This document shows, in pieces, positions 49,020-60,699 of a stretch of DNA of 64,000 bases (position 1 is its first letter; every line of letters starts with the position of its first letter). A program made the position numbers and the translations under genes. Under the pieces are notes generated by a model. The model was not told where the DNA came from, did no database searches, and saw only the letters and a list, made by a program, of their open reading frames with translations. This DNA is from Thysanoteuthis rhombus (taxonomy: Eukaryota; Mollusca; Cephalopoda; Oegopsida; Thysanoteuthidae): the NCBI GenBank assembly GCA_963457665.1, contig OY735207.1, positions 35,850,816-35,914,815 of the forward strand, written 5' to 3'.

Positions 49020-50480
49020 TGACTAACGGGTTTAATATTTAAATTTTCATTAGAGTTACATTTTTAGTTCTGAAGCTTTCAGGGGTTTCACTTTTGAACG
49101 ATGATGAATAAATGAACATTTTCCGAACGCCAATACGTCAGTTGCCAAATTGGCTTAAGCTAAATCAGATGACGCCCAAACACCCTTGCCCAATTGGCTA
49201 CCCCATGGAGTGACAGTGATGAGAAATTTTATCTAATCTCGTGGTGAGACAGAGCAGAAGGAGATGTTGATACATGCCTTCCCCTTTGGGGTATCAGTTC
49301 GAAGTTGATATAACAAGTTTCAGCCTAATTCGATTACAGTTCGCTTATTACGTTTTTCATTTAGGTAGCCATGGTACTATAGTACCTGTGACATTACACA
49401 ATTACATACATAGCTAGTATTTAAAATATTCTTACCTGTGTGTACGACAAATTTGATTGAGTTAGTAAAGTTTTTAAAAAGGAAAAAAAAAGTTTGAGAG
49501 ACTTTTAATTTAATGATCAGCCCACTGTAGAAATTGTCTTGGTCAAGGCAACTGTTTGTTCCAATGCCAAAAAAGAAAGGTTGGCTAAAAAGTGTTAAAC
49601 TAACTGAAGAGCTGTTGTTTACAGAAGAATGAATCACAGTGCATTACTCAAAGAGACACTTGTTATTTCATTTCAGTGAAATTAGAAGTATTGCGTAAAC
49701 TTCTACTCTCAGCGATTTGTTAGATATCAATGAATCAATATATTTCTCATAATTTGAATTTTTTTTTCAAATTACACAAAAAAAATTTTGCTTCGATTCA
49801 TAAACTTGAAACTATCTTAAAGTTGCCAGGATTTTTAAATGAAGCTTTTTTACTATTAATTTGTACCTAGTTTATCTTCCTTTTTATTGTTGCTTTTAAT
49901 CACAGCCTCGCGTTATTTCCAGGTAAATTGCGTACATAATACCATGATTAGCCAGTAGAAGATTAACCAAATGAGTTAATTCAACGAGGACACAACAGGA
50001 AATTATGAGCATTTGGGATTCTACCGGCCAGTTAATACTAGACAAGTTGAGAAGACTTTTGCTACCAATTCATTTTTTTTCTGAAAGATAACATGAAACT
50101 GGCTTGGGACAGGTCAAATCGATGGTGGGATATTACTTAAATTTTTATCAATCTGAATCAGGCATATGGTGAATTTCCAATCTAAGAGAGTACTGCGAAT
50201 TCAGACTACATAAATCATACTTGGATCAGTTCGTAAGAAAACTGAAACGATAATCTCATTATCAGTGCGGGGAAATTCCAGAGAGGCGCCAGTGATACTT
50301 CAATAGGGTAATTGATTTTTTTATAGATATAAAATCTTATGGTTAGACTATGTGGGAACTTGGGGCCCGAGTGAAGACCTTCTCTAAGATAAAACTGTGG
50401 GAGGCGCTGTAAAGAAATTCGTTGCCTCGTGTGTTTGAGATTGGAAAGATAATGAGCTTCTTTTTCAAATATCAGAAAGA
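49020..50480. other. Intergenic, no gene seen
   Basis: AT-rich with no coding blocks I recognise and no clear repeats. Confidence 0.4.
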
Positions 50481-50499
50481 GGTCGATCACGCCTCGAAG

Positions 50500-50890
50500 T
50501 GCAGTGGTCCCTGCCTACTTGCTTGGAGCTGGGTGCGATAAGCCCTTCTGATTGGTCGATCATTAGACGTAAAGCAATAGAAACACCCTTTTGGTGAAGG
50601 ACTGAGGTCCTCAGTCAATCGAATCACGTGACTTGGTGAGTCAACGTTACTGGACGCGCTGTCTGTTAACACCCACTTCGACGACACAACTTGGAAGAAT
50701 TTTGCTTGAAATTGACATATTACCTGACAAAGTTCCAAGATATCTTCCCTTCTAAGACCATTCATGTCCTTCTTGTCGCTGCACATTCACAGAGCTTAAG
50801 TTTTATAAAATCACACGAGAAGTCGTGGTTATTTAGTCAACGGGGAGGGTTAAGTTCAATCTGTAACGCTGTTATCAATAAACCCTTTTG
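50500..50890 (+). promoter_or_regulatory. Promoter- or LTR-like block
   Basis: A patch less AT-rich than its flanks. It contains ATTGG (reverse CCAAT) at about 50550, ATCACGTGA at 50624-50632, TATAAAA at 50804-50810 and AATAAA at 50877-50882. The TATA-to-AATAAA spacing of about 70 bp recalls a solo LTR, but no TG...CA ends or target duplication were defined. An open minus frame (50487-50786) is unassigned. Confidence 0.25.
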
Positions 50891-51039
50891 TTCCTCATAG
50901 ACCATTGTCATTTCATCATTTGTAATGCTAATTATTTCTATGTTTGTTGCTAGAACCTCTGCACTTCGAAGATGTTTCCCTCGGAACATTCATCAGCAGG
51001 AGTTAGTGGATCTTCAAATTACAACGTTGTAATTTGAGT

Positions 51040-52620
51040 TTTCTGTTTCTATGATATATCGGACTCCTGTCATCTCTCGGATCCGTCATATGATCTTTCC
51101 ATGTGAGATTGAGCATGATTCTCTCATGTGCACATTGCATGGTTCTCAGTTTGACGGTTAATTTTTTTGGTTAAGTTCTAAGTGTCAGCTTCATAGGTGA
51201 CTATCGGAAGGATGCATTGGTTGTGTATCCTTCTTTTTAGGACTAGTGGAATTTTCTTGTTCCTGAAAGTCGAGCATGTTGAAAACTTGCCAACCTAGAG
51301 TGAATCGTCGCTTTATTTCTTCATGTTTTGATGACTTCACGGAGACTCGCTGTCCTAGGTAGATGTAGTGGTCTACTTTCTCCAGCTCTGCATTTTATAC
51401 TTCGATCGTTGCGTCTTTGTTGCCAACATGTTTGTTGTACATGACATTTGTTTTGTTGATGTTTGTGCGGAGACTGGTTTTCTTGCTGGCTTCATTTAGC
51501 TCGTCTAGCATTATTTGAAGATCGTGAAGATTCTTAGCAAAGAGGACGATGTCGTCTGAGAATCTGAGATTACTTTGGTATTCGCTGTCTATCCTGATTC
51601 CTTTGAGTTCCAACTCCAGGTTTCGGATGATCATCTGAAGAAAGGCTGTGAAGAGTTTGGATGAAGTGGTGTCACCTTGCCTCATTCCTTTTTTAGTTGA
51701 AAGGGCTCAGAGTTTCTAGGTGGCCTGATGAAGGAACTGCTGTGTCAGCAGATATGCTGCAGTGCTTTGATGTATCCGGGTTCTACACCTTTTTATATTA
51801 TTTCGTCAATGACTTTGGGGTTTCCACTGAATCAGAGTCAACAAATACCATAACTAGTGGCATTCTATATTCTACTCTTTTCTCTTTTAGTTGGTTTACA
51901 GAATGGAGATGGTAGATGGTTGGGTAGCTTTTTCTGAAACCAGCTTATTCCCGTGGTTGGTTTTCAGCTTGTGTTTCTGTGATTCGGTCGGTGATCACTT
52001 TGGTGAAGTGTTTGTAGATGCAGTTGAGTAGTTTTATTGGTTTATAATTGTTGAGATCTTTTGTGTTTTCTTTTTTATGTAACAGCATTATGCTTGCAGT
52101 ATTCCACTTTTCTAGGACTTTACTTTGTTTGAGGCATAAGTGTAATAGAATGGGTAGTTTTCTAATGATGACTTTTCTAGTTTTTTTGAGTAGTTCAATG
52201 GTGATGTTATCAGGTTATGGGGCCTTGGGTTCTTTTGTTTGTTTGATGGCTTGTTTCAGTTCCTGTTGAGTAATTTCAAAAAAATTCTCGACTCAATTAC
52301 TCTTGGCTCGTGTTTCCTGATCATTTTTCGGTTTCTTTGGTCTGGTGAAATCGAGGTTTTTTGTAAATTTCTTGGGTACGTTCCACAATTCAGTCTCTAT
52401 CCGTTGTCTGGTTTCCATTTCCTTCGATCTCATTTGTTATTAGTTTTCTTCTTGTACTGAGAGATAATTCGAATAGTTTTCAAAGACAGCTGTCGTGCAT
52501 CTTCTTCTACCTTCGTTTATCTTGGATGTTTTTGCTCAGCTCTGTTGCCTCTATCTTTTCTATCGTAGTTGTTGGTGGCTTGAGGTTCCAGCGTTTTTTA
52601 CACGTATTTTATTACAGAAG
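51040..52620 (-). mobile_element. RTE-type retrotransposon fragment, 1.6 kb
   Basis: Minus-strand frame 51395-51685 reads MRQGDTTSSKLFTAFLQMII, LKGIRIDSEYQSNLRFSDDI, VLFAKNLHDLQIMLDELNEA, SKKTSLRTNINKTNVMYNKH. This is the RT palm with an F(S)DD box (Ala to Ser). Upstream (51900-52600) carries decayed fingers. It lacks the last ~250 bp and the tail of other copies, so it is truncated at both ends. Confidence 0.92.
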
Positions 52621-52919
52621 AACAATCCAGGTTTCTTTACTATAATTTGGGTGGGGATGTTTTTATACATTCCGGTTAGAAATCTTACTTACACTTTGTA
52701 CAAATATTGGAAGAACAAACTAGCAAGACAGAACACTCTTTGACCTGTTGTTTATGGTTCTATTTCTGAGTACAAAGGACACAAATATAGATTCCATTGC
52801 CTGGATGCAGGGACGCTGTTCATTACTCTTAAAGAGCAAGGTGCAGTGTGAAGTAAAGCTAGAAAGATTACTCTTGGACATCGCTCAGTTTTACTTTAAC
52901 GAATTTACATTGTAATGCA

Positions 52920-53160
52920 GTATCTATTAAATGAAGACAACAAAAGGAATATTGAGCAAATTGAAAGAAAGAAAGAAAAAAAGAAGGGAAGAAAATGTAC
53001 GAAAAGAACTAATTGAAAGACAGGAAGAAAGAAAAGAATAAAAGGAAAACTATTTGAAGAAAGAAAGGAAGAAAAGAAGGAAGAAAATGTATGAAAAGAA
53101 TCAAAGGAAATCAATTGGAAGAGAAAAAAAAAGGAAGAAAGAAAGGGATCTTCAGAGGAG
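52920..53160. repeat. Purine-rich (GAAA)n-like tract
   Basis: Irregular GAAA/GAAG repeats on the + strand. Open frames (Lys/Arg/Glu-rich on one strand, Phe/Ser on the other) are composition artefacts. Confidence 0.8.
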
Positions 53161-53179
53161 AACTAACCAGTTGGCAAAC

Positions 53180-54470
53180 GTTTCACTACAAACGTGTTGG
53201 ACAAACAAATCCATCCGCTGTCTCACAGATTACCCAAGGAAACGTCAAGATCAAATTTTTCAATCGTCCAACCTTCTCTTTGTATCCTCCACGCCACGAT
53301 TGACATATCTTGCTTACAAACTTATTCAATGATTCTAAAGACATGCGAAAATTTCTTATAGGGAAAAATATGTGTGGCAAATCAAATTTCCCCCTTTCTC
53401 TCTCCCTCTTTGCAGACTTATTTAGTTTCCACATTCATCATTTTCTATTGTATCAATTTTTGACACTCCCTTTCTGACAAGGCGAATCTTTGTGAAAAAA
53501 ATGTAGATATAATTTATTATAGACGGAAATTATATGTTGCCAGTTATAACTTCATGATAAGACGGTACAAATAATTCTTTTTGCATGATTAAAGCATTGC
53601 TGGTACATCAGACACTCAGTCTGGAGTATATTATCAATTTCCTGGTTAACAAGGTTTGGTCAGGCAATGTTAGGAGTCACAAGCAACATCAAGAGGTATC
53701 TATCTTGGATTTTGCAAGTACACGCATGGACTTGATACAGTGGATATAGAATGTGGGAGACACCTTCGTGAACTAGAGAATTGTACATTATCTCAATCAC
53801 CGACAATCATGCTGCATTGGAAGGAAATTCTTTTAATCGCAGAAACAATAACATACCTTCTTTGGATTGAGGATCAAGACAAAGTACCTTAACAGATCAA
53901 GGCATACACTCTAGCAGACATTGCACAAAGTCAGGCAATAAACTTAATTGATCAGTCCCCATATATTTCTACTCCATTCCTAATTAAGAAAAGAAGTCAT
54001 TCTAATAAAACCTTCTTACTCAGATGTGTTTATACACATAAAAATCTCTGTACTATCTTACCTTTGTTGTTTTTTGTCGCAACGCTCATATATTTTTACG
54101 TTCTACGGTTGTGAAATAAGTAGCATGAACCTGAAATGAAGGAGTATCTTCTGATCATATATAACTAGATCCATCTACTCATTTAGTAGATGCAACTCCG
54201 TTTTACTTGGAGGAAAAAAGTTTCTTTTCACACAAAATGACCAAAAATTTTGTTCAGTTCTGTACATATTTGACGGGAAATGTGACTTGATTTATGTTAA
54301 CGAAATCATTTAAGGTTTCCTTATCTAGACCAACAAGGCAGTGGTAATGTAGCTTTTCGTTGACGAGGCGATTATTTAAGATCATATTTCAGATTTGTAA
54401 AGTTTTACAATTAAAGACACAAAACCCCATTTGTACCAGATCAGATTGGACAAGGCAATAAATTAAAGTT
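53180..54470. other. Intergenic, no gene seen
   Basis: No supported coding sequence or matched repeat. Confidence 0.4.
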
Positions 54471-54482
54471 CCAAGATAAGGT

Positions 54483-54810
54483 TTGCTCTTTTTCTTCAAT
54501 TTTCTTTACGTGAGTTCTTATGTTTCTTCCTTTTTTTTCTTTCTTTCTCTTTTTTTTTTTTTTTTTTTTGTTCGTGTATTGCATTATTTTCTTCTCTCGG
54601 TGGTTTTATCAATTGTCTTCTTTCTTTCTTTCTTTCTTTCTTTTCCCCTTCTTTTTTTCTTTCTGTCCATATTTCTGTGTTGCAACCCTCATTTCTCAGT
54701 GTAATTTCTAATCTTCAGTGTCAGTTTTCCTCCTTTCCCTACTTTTCTGTCTTATCACTCATTCCTTCTTTTATTTGTATGTTTATATTTCTTTTTTTTC
54801 TTTTTTTTGT
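54483..54810. repeat. Pyrimidine-rich (CTTT)n-like tract
   Basis: T-rich and CTTT-rich sequence, including a T run near 54551-54569 and TTTC units at 54622-54645. Apparent hydrophobic open frames reflect this composition. Confidence 0.85.
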
Positions 54811-55059
54811 GCGTTTATCCCATAAGGCGTAACGATGATTTTGCTGTCTATCCACAACATTAGTGAATATGAGAAAACTTACAAATAATCTACTTGATAT
54901 AGATGAACAAGAATGAAGATAAAAAAAATACTTAGTTGAGTAAGGACAAATATATTAAGGATTGTATTACCAACCCCAACGATTAAAACTACGTAGGCAC
55001 AAGATTCGACTTGTAGGTTCATTTAGTGATTCTTACGAATTCAGACTAATGGTAACTTT

Positions 55060-55143
55060 AAAATTCACGTGAATTAAGCCAGAGATTAGAAAAATAAGCC
55101 CAAAAAGGTTAATGATGTTTTTTGTTAACTACTTTAACCTTCT
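55060..55143 (-). repeat. Dispersed repeat family C, inverted copy
   Basis: Reverse complement reads GAAGGTTAAAGTAGTTAACA, then CATCATTAACCTTTTTGGGC, then GGCTTAATTCAC. It matches the copy at 35033-35110 through its length and continues a short distance beyond. Confidence 0.6.
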
Positions 55144-55939
55144 TGAACGGGGGATCAACTTACAAGTGAATAAATAGAAAGATAGAAATATACAGAACCT
55201 ATGCATTTGTTAGTTTGCTTTCCTCGAAGTATTAATTTTGATTTTTAAGTGTTAGTTTATTGCAGTGCCATTCCTAGGGTGGGTGTCATTCGGGTTGGAT
55301 GCTCACCCAAGTATTGTCAACTCAAAAAAATCTTCCATGCTAAATCGACGATGCCAAAATGCGCTAAAAAAAACATTGTTAGTTTTCGTGCCCATTTTTA
55401 ATTGTTAGAAATGACTAGTTATGGCCAAACTGACAAGAAAATCGCTGAGAATAAGCTATAATAGCTGGAAAATAGCGCTATATGTAGAATTTCCGTTATG
55501 CCAAAACAAGAAGCACGCTAAATTTAGCACAAAAAAATGCTAGATTGGCAACAGTGGTCACCCAACTACCCTTCCAGAACTTGCCCTCTTCCTAGGATGC
55601 CTAAAATTTTGTACAATATATATACGTACCTCAAAAGATACACTGAATTTCCTTTTGCATAAAATCTGAGGAGAATTGTTCTGCTTCTTTTTATGTATGC
55701 TCCTATCATAAGAAATTTCTTCCGAGGAGATTTAAATCTTTTAAGACAAGAAATCATACTTTCAGTAATAGCTGGAGTTTTTCTTCTTTTTTCCAATGCG
55801 TTACTATGAAAAACGGATGTATATAATTAACGCTCCTCTATTCAGGGTTGAGCACTCTTTAAGTGAGGTAACTCGTTCATTGTAAGCTTATGCAATGCCC
55901 TTCCAACATGAAATAGAGCACTCTGTTGACTATCCAGTT

Positions 55940-56081
55940 CCCTAGCACAGAGGTATGATATCGGCTTCCGGTTCTAAAGCGAAGGTTTCAATCCTGCCTC
56001 GTGGTACTGGATGAGATAATGGATATTCTTTAGCCACACTGAACGGTTGTAATACAACGAAACAGCTGTCTGTGGATGACA

Positions 56082-56085
<4 letters not shown>
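55940..56085 (+). repeat. tRNA-derived SINE, copy 1 (plus)
   Basis: Box-A-like region 'CAGAGGTATGATATCGG', box B GGTTTCAATCC (55984-55994), then a body ending CAGCTGTCTGTGGATGAC (56063-56080) and a TA-repeat tail. The same order occurs in reverse at 58251-58400, so the two define one family. Confidence 0.8.

Positions 56086-56119
<34 letters not shown>
56086..56119. repeat. (TA)n tail of SINE
   Basis: TA repeat directly after the SINE 3' end, seen in the same relative position in the second copy. Confidence 0.93.
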
Positions 56120-56121
<2 letters not shown>

Positions 56122-57600
56122 GAATTGGAAACAACAATCAGTTTTACATTTAAATCATAGAGCAGTAAGTCATACCTTATGAGGTACCATGTTTTTGGTG
56201 ATGCGTATAATGAACCCTTGCTACAACGAATCTCGAATTTTGCCTTTAACAAAGACATGAATCATAATGAACCGGAAGAAGTCTGATAAATGCAGCGAAC
56301 ACGTGGACCATTGAACTTGGCATTATCAACGTTGGTCGAAATCCACGAGTGGTATCTGTTCTCACATCAACAAAACATAGCATTAACTTTCTGTTTTCAA
56401 TTTTAGACGTTATAGTTGTATTTCAATTGTTTTCTTAGTCAATTTTAATCTAATTTGAATACTTTTTCCAATCAACAAAAACTGAAGTTGTCATGAATCT
56501 TACTTATCATCGTCACTGAAAACTATGTGACTTAGCAGTTCAGTTTCAAATTTCAAAGTTCATCTCATTTATATAAAAAAAAGACAATGTACACTCTAAA
56601 TCATTCTACTTATTATAACTCTTCATTACGTTTGTGAGACTCATTTTAACTCATTGATGATTAAATCTTATAGTAGCATAAATTATTGTCTGTTTCGTAT
56701 TTGTAATTAAGTTATTTTTTCGCATGTAAATTATGGTTGTAATGGTTATATAAAGTATTCAACAATTACAATGCAACCATACACTTTTTTTTTCTTTTTT
56801 GTCAATTAAAATAATAATCAAATTAAAGTGAAATTCGTGAAGTAGACAATAAAAATACAACTATAATAACGTTTCAAGTTGTAAATGGGAAGGTAATATC
56901 TTGTTTCGTTGAAGTGAGAAAAACAGATATTACACTCTGATCTTTAACTAAGGCTTGACCATACTAGGATAGTGCTCCAGAATAAAAATTTCAGAATAGA
57001 TATCTAACTATTGCTATCGTTTTAAAGGAGTGCTAAAATAGTGCTTGTTAGGTGCTAAGATTTAGAGATGGATGAAATGAGAAAGAATAAATGTGTTACC
57101 TTTTCTAGTGGCCTTTGATTTGAAGAATTAACTCAAAAGGCGATTTCTCAAAAAAAGATAATAGCGAATAAAAGCATAGATTTGTCAATGAAATAATAAA
57201 TTAAGTTGGAGAGTAGCAGGACCCAAATAATGTATGAAATAAAGAACCTAAATAACTCAGAGATTTTATTGCATTATGAAAAGCATATTATTGTACATCA
57301 CTTTAGAGTAAGCAATGCCAAGTCAACTCTAATAAACTTTAATTAATAAACAAATATACTATTTTTTTAGTATTAATCAGTCACCATGGTGTCACCCCTC
57401 AGATGATATCACCAAGGGCAGGTTGTCATCTACCAACCCCATCGACGTCGGCACGCCACTGGTTTATTGTCTATGATTTTCTTCTAGTTCTGTTTGAAAA
57501 TAAAATGTTACCATGGAGAGAAATTGTTGGTCTATTCGACAAGATTTGTGTCAATTATTCTTATGTGAAGTATCAGAATAAAGATCTCTTATGAATTCCT
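56120..57600. other. Intergenic, no gene seen
   Basis: AT-rich, no coding blocks recognised. The short frame at 57403-57594 has no family resemblance. Confidence 0.4.
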
Positions 57601-57605
57601 GCTCC

Positions 57606-57607
<2 letters not shown>

Positions 57608-57644
<37 letters not shown>

Positions 57645-57697
57645 GTGTGTGTGTGTGTGTGTGTGTACGTGTGTGCGTGTGTGTGTGTGTGTGTGTA
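57608..57697. repeat. (TA)n(TG)n microsatellite
   Basis: TA to about 57646, then TG/CG-interrupted TG repeats. Confidence 0.97.
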
Positions 57698-58198
57698 ATG
57701 GTAGGCAATAAAAAAACGTTTTTGTGCTTGTTCAAATACTGATAAGCAGTACTTTTTTATGTAAGCGATCGTTTGTTTTTGAAAAAAGTATGGCTTATAT
57801 TTGAACAAACGGAAAATCTGTTTTAATTGCTTCAGATTGTAGGGGCCATGGGGAGTAGGGGTTCCTAGCTAACACACAAATTTGGCCACTCTTCCAAATA
57901 GAATGTGTTCGCCTTTTCGATCTCCTTGATCAATTTTGAATTTTAGAAAGACAGAAAATGTTTTTTTTATTTAACAGTCCAATTCTATTTTTTGTGAAAA
58001 TCATCATTTGGAACCACAAACATAACTATATGCATACCTTGTGTGAATTGCAATAGAATTTGGTTCTTCTTGCGTAATGTTCTTTTCTAAACTCTCAAAA
58101 CCAAGCGATTAGATAGAAACATAAATGTATTTATATGTATAAATAGTCATGTATATATGTTTATCTATGAATACATATATATCTATCTATATATAAAT

Positions 58199-58250
<52 letters not shown>
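58199..58250. repeat. (CA)n(TA)n tail of SINE copy 2
   Basis: CA then TA repeats adjoining the 3' end of the minus-strand SINE at 58251. Confidence 0.95.
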
Positions 58251-58254
<4 letters not shown>

Positions 58255-58410
58255 GTAATTATTGTGTCATCCACAGACAGCTGTTTTGATGTATTACATC
58301 TCTTCAGTGTGGCTATAGACTTTAACCCATCCAGTACCGCAAGGCAGAATTGAAACCCTCACATCGGACCCGGAAGCCGATATCCTACCTCTGGACTACT
58401 GGGTGGTCAG
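58251..58410 (-). repeat. tRNA-derived SINE, copy 2 (minus)
   Basis: Reverse complement has GATATCGGCTTCCGG (58370-58384), box B GGTTTCAATTC (58347-58357), CGGTACTGGATGGGTTAAAG, and the shared end CAGCTGTCTGTGGATGAC (58266-58283) before the CA/TA tail. Confidence 0.8.
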
Positions 58411-58444
58411 TAAGGCTGAATTTAAACGATATATTCATTTTTAC

Positions 58445-58448
<4 letters not shown>

Positions 58449-58485
<37 letters not shown>
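58449..58485. repeat. (TA)n microsatellite
   Basis: TA run immediately before the minus-strand RTE fragment. Confidence 0.96.
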
Positions 58486-58488
<3 letters not shown>

Positions 58489-58504
58489 TAAAACACAGAG
58501 AAAC

Positions 58505-59560
58505 CTAAGTGTACTGTGCTGTCTTTTGATCTCTCGATATGATACTGAGCTTGATTCTCCCCAGTGCACGATGCATGGTTCTCTTTTTGAGGGTCAATCT
58601 TTTGGTTAGGTTCCCTGTTTCATTTCCATATGTGACTATCGGGAAGATGCATTGGTTGTATATCCTTCTTTTTAGGACTAATGGGATTTCATTGTTCTTG
58701 AAAGTTGAGCTTGCTCTACCGAAAGCTTACCAAACCTGGAGAGATATCTTCGTCTTTTGTGGATTTCATGGAGATTCAGTGTCTTAGGTATGGTTTACTT
58801 TCTTTCGCTCTGAGATTTTTTTTGATTGTTATGTATTTTTCCTCATAAAAGTTTTCAGTAAAAACGACGACATCAACTGTAAATCTGATGTTATTTAAGC
58901 CTTTGCCCTCTATCCTAATTCCTTTATTTACCCGGCTTGGGTTTCGGAAGATCATCTTGAGGTTGACTGTGAAGAATTGGGGTGAGCTGTTATCGCCTTG
59001 TCTTGCCTCTTTTTCGAGCTGAGAGGGATCTGAATCTTTATAGCCTTATAAAGGAACTGCTATGTCGGTGGATATGTTGCAAGACTGGTATATACAAGGT
59101 GTGCACCTCATTGTATAATAGCATCAATGACCTTAAGGGTTTCCACCTAATCAAACGCCAAAGTCAACAAATACTACAGCGAGTGGCACTTTATATTATG
59201 CTGCACTCGATTTTAGTTGATTTAAAAAATAGAGATGATCGTTGGTTCAGTAGCTCCTTCTAAGGCCAGCCTGTTTTCGTGTTTGGTTTTCATCTAGCAT
59301 TTCAGTGAATCGGTTGATGATCACTTTGATAAAAAAAAAATTTAGATGCAGTTGAGTAGACTTATTGGCTTGTGTTTTTTTTTATATCATTCGGGCTCCC
59401 TTCTTTATATAACGGTATTATTATGGCATTGGAACAATGCCTCTGTTTGAGGCACAAGTTGAATCGAACGGCAAGTTACCTAGTGATGACTTTACCAGCT
59501 TTTTTGAGTAAGTCAATGATGATGTTATCTGATACCAGTTTCAGAAGCAGAAGGAACCAA
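58505..59560 (-). mobile_element. RTE-type retrotransposon fragment, ~1 kb
   Basis: In reverse it covers the MQRAHRRIKLSIISR-type block (58520-58580), the R-VYNQCIFP-like region (58640-58670), the decayed FADD-box region (58860-58900) and RT fingers to about 59540. Same order as 46065-48990 but lacking the 3' terminus. Heavily frame-broken. Confidence 0.85.
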
Positions 59561-60107
59561 ATAATTTCTAGAAATGCAAAAGTGACCATATGTTGTTTTT
59601 GCTCTTGTGGGAAAAGTCATAACGGGAATGACTCATCAGTTTAGTACAAATGAATTGACTCCCTTGCATGATTTTTTTTCTTTATCTATCTATCAATCTA
59701 TCTCATCCTAGCCATATCCATCTATCTAACTCGTTTTACTATGATCTGTCTGGCTATCTGTTTCCGGGTACAGTTACTGATTTGATAATAAAAAAATGAA
59801 TGAGATAAAGGATTTGGCTATTTTTCAGTACATTTCAACTTCTAACAAAACTCTCACAAGTCTAAGTACCATTTGCCCATCGGGTTTTACCCAGTTTCTA
59901 AATCGCGTACTTTTATTATCTATATCATTACTTGCTTAAAAGTCACCCTGGTGGCCTTCAACTTTGAGGTCAAGTCACTTACTATCAATAAAATTTATAT
60001 TACCAAACGAAGTACTCGTCTACGCCAAGTAAGAGGTCAAGACTTGGATTATAGCTGTTTATAATGACTATAAACGTTGTCCATCCCTATTTGTCTCGTA
60101 CACATAA

Positions 60108-60109
<2 letters not shown>

Positions 60110-60146
<37 letters not shown>
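60110..60146. repeat. (CT)n microsatellite
   Basis: Uninterrupted CT run. Confidence 0.97.
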
Positions 60147-60149
<3 letters not shown>

Positions 60150-60324
60150 ACATATAAATAATCTCTCACTCTCGCTCGTACATATTCTCGGTCTATATCT
60201 GCTCTGTTTGTTTCTTCCATCGCGACAACTATGTTATCAAGAAATAGATATATGATCCGACAGAATGATTGCAAATGTATCATTTGGCCTAGACAACGTA
60301 GATAGAATAAACAATTAAAGAAAA

Positions 60325-60400
60325 TGGGGCTGCTGCAGGAATCAAACCTGCAATCTCTCGATGTAAGCCCAATGATACGTTCACCAAGTAATAACGGGAG
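60325..60400 (-). repeat. tRNA-like sequence, probable SINE head
   Basis: On the minus strand the T-arm is perfect: GCAGG TTTGATT CCTGC (60335-60351) with box B GGTTTGATTCC. 'TTACTTGGTGAACG' upstream may be box A. The 3' acceptor AGCAGCCCC has no matching 5' strand, so I call a SINE head or tRNA pseudogene, not a working tRNA gene. Confidence 0.5.
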
Positions 60401-60479
60401 ATCATTTCAAATAAGAATTTCAATATGATATAACGCAATTTATAATCATCCTGTCGAATCATACATCCATTTCTTAGTA

Positions 60480-60573
60480 ACACACGCGCGCATGCACACA
60501 GACACACGCACAGACACACACAGACACACACACACACACACACACGCATACATACATACATATATATATATAC

Positions 60574-60624
<51 letters not shown>
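60480..60624. repeat. Compound CA/CATA/TA microsatellite
   Basis: (CA)n with GA and CG interruptions, then CATA units, then a long TA run. The flanking open frames are artefacts. Confidence 0.97.
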
Positions 60625-60627
<3 letters not shown>

Positions 60628-60699
60628 CATTGACAAAAATGTCTTGGTATAAATTGACTGATAGAGAAAGGTATGAACGGACAGGAAGATGACTGGATA

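Noticed and set aside
54483-54711. Phe/Leu-rich 'membrane protein'
   Set aside because: Pyrimidine-rich low-complexity DNA always yields Phe, Leu and Ser; no other support.
60325-60400. Functional tRNA gene
   Set aside because: The T-arm is perfect but the acceptor stem cannot pair, so a SINE head is more likely.
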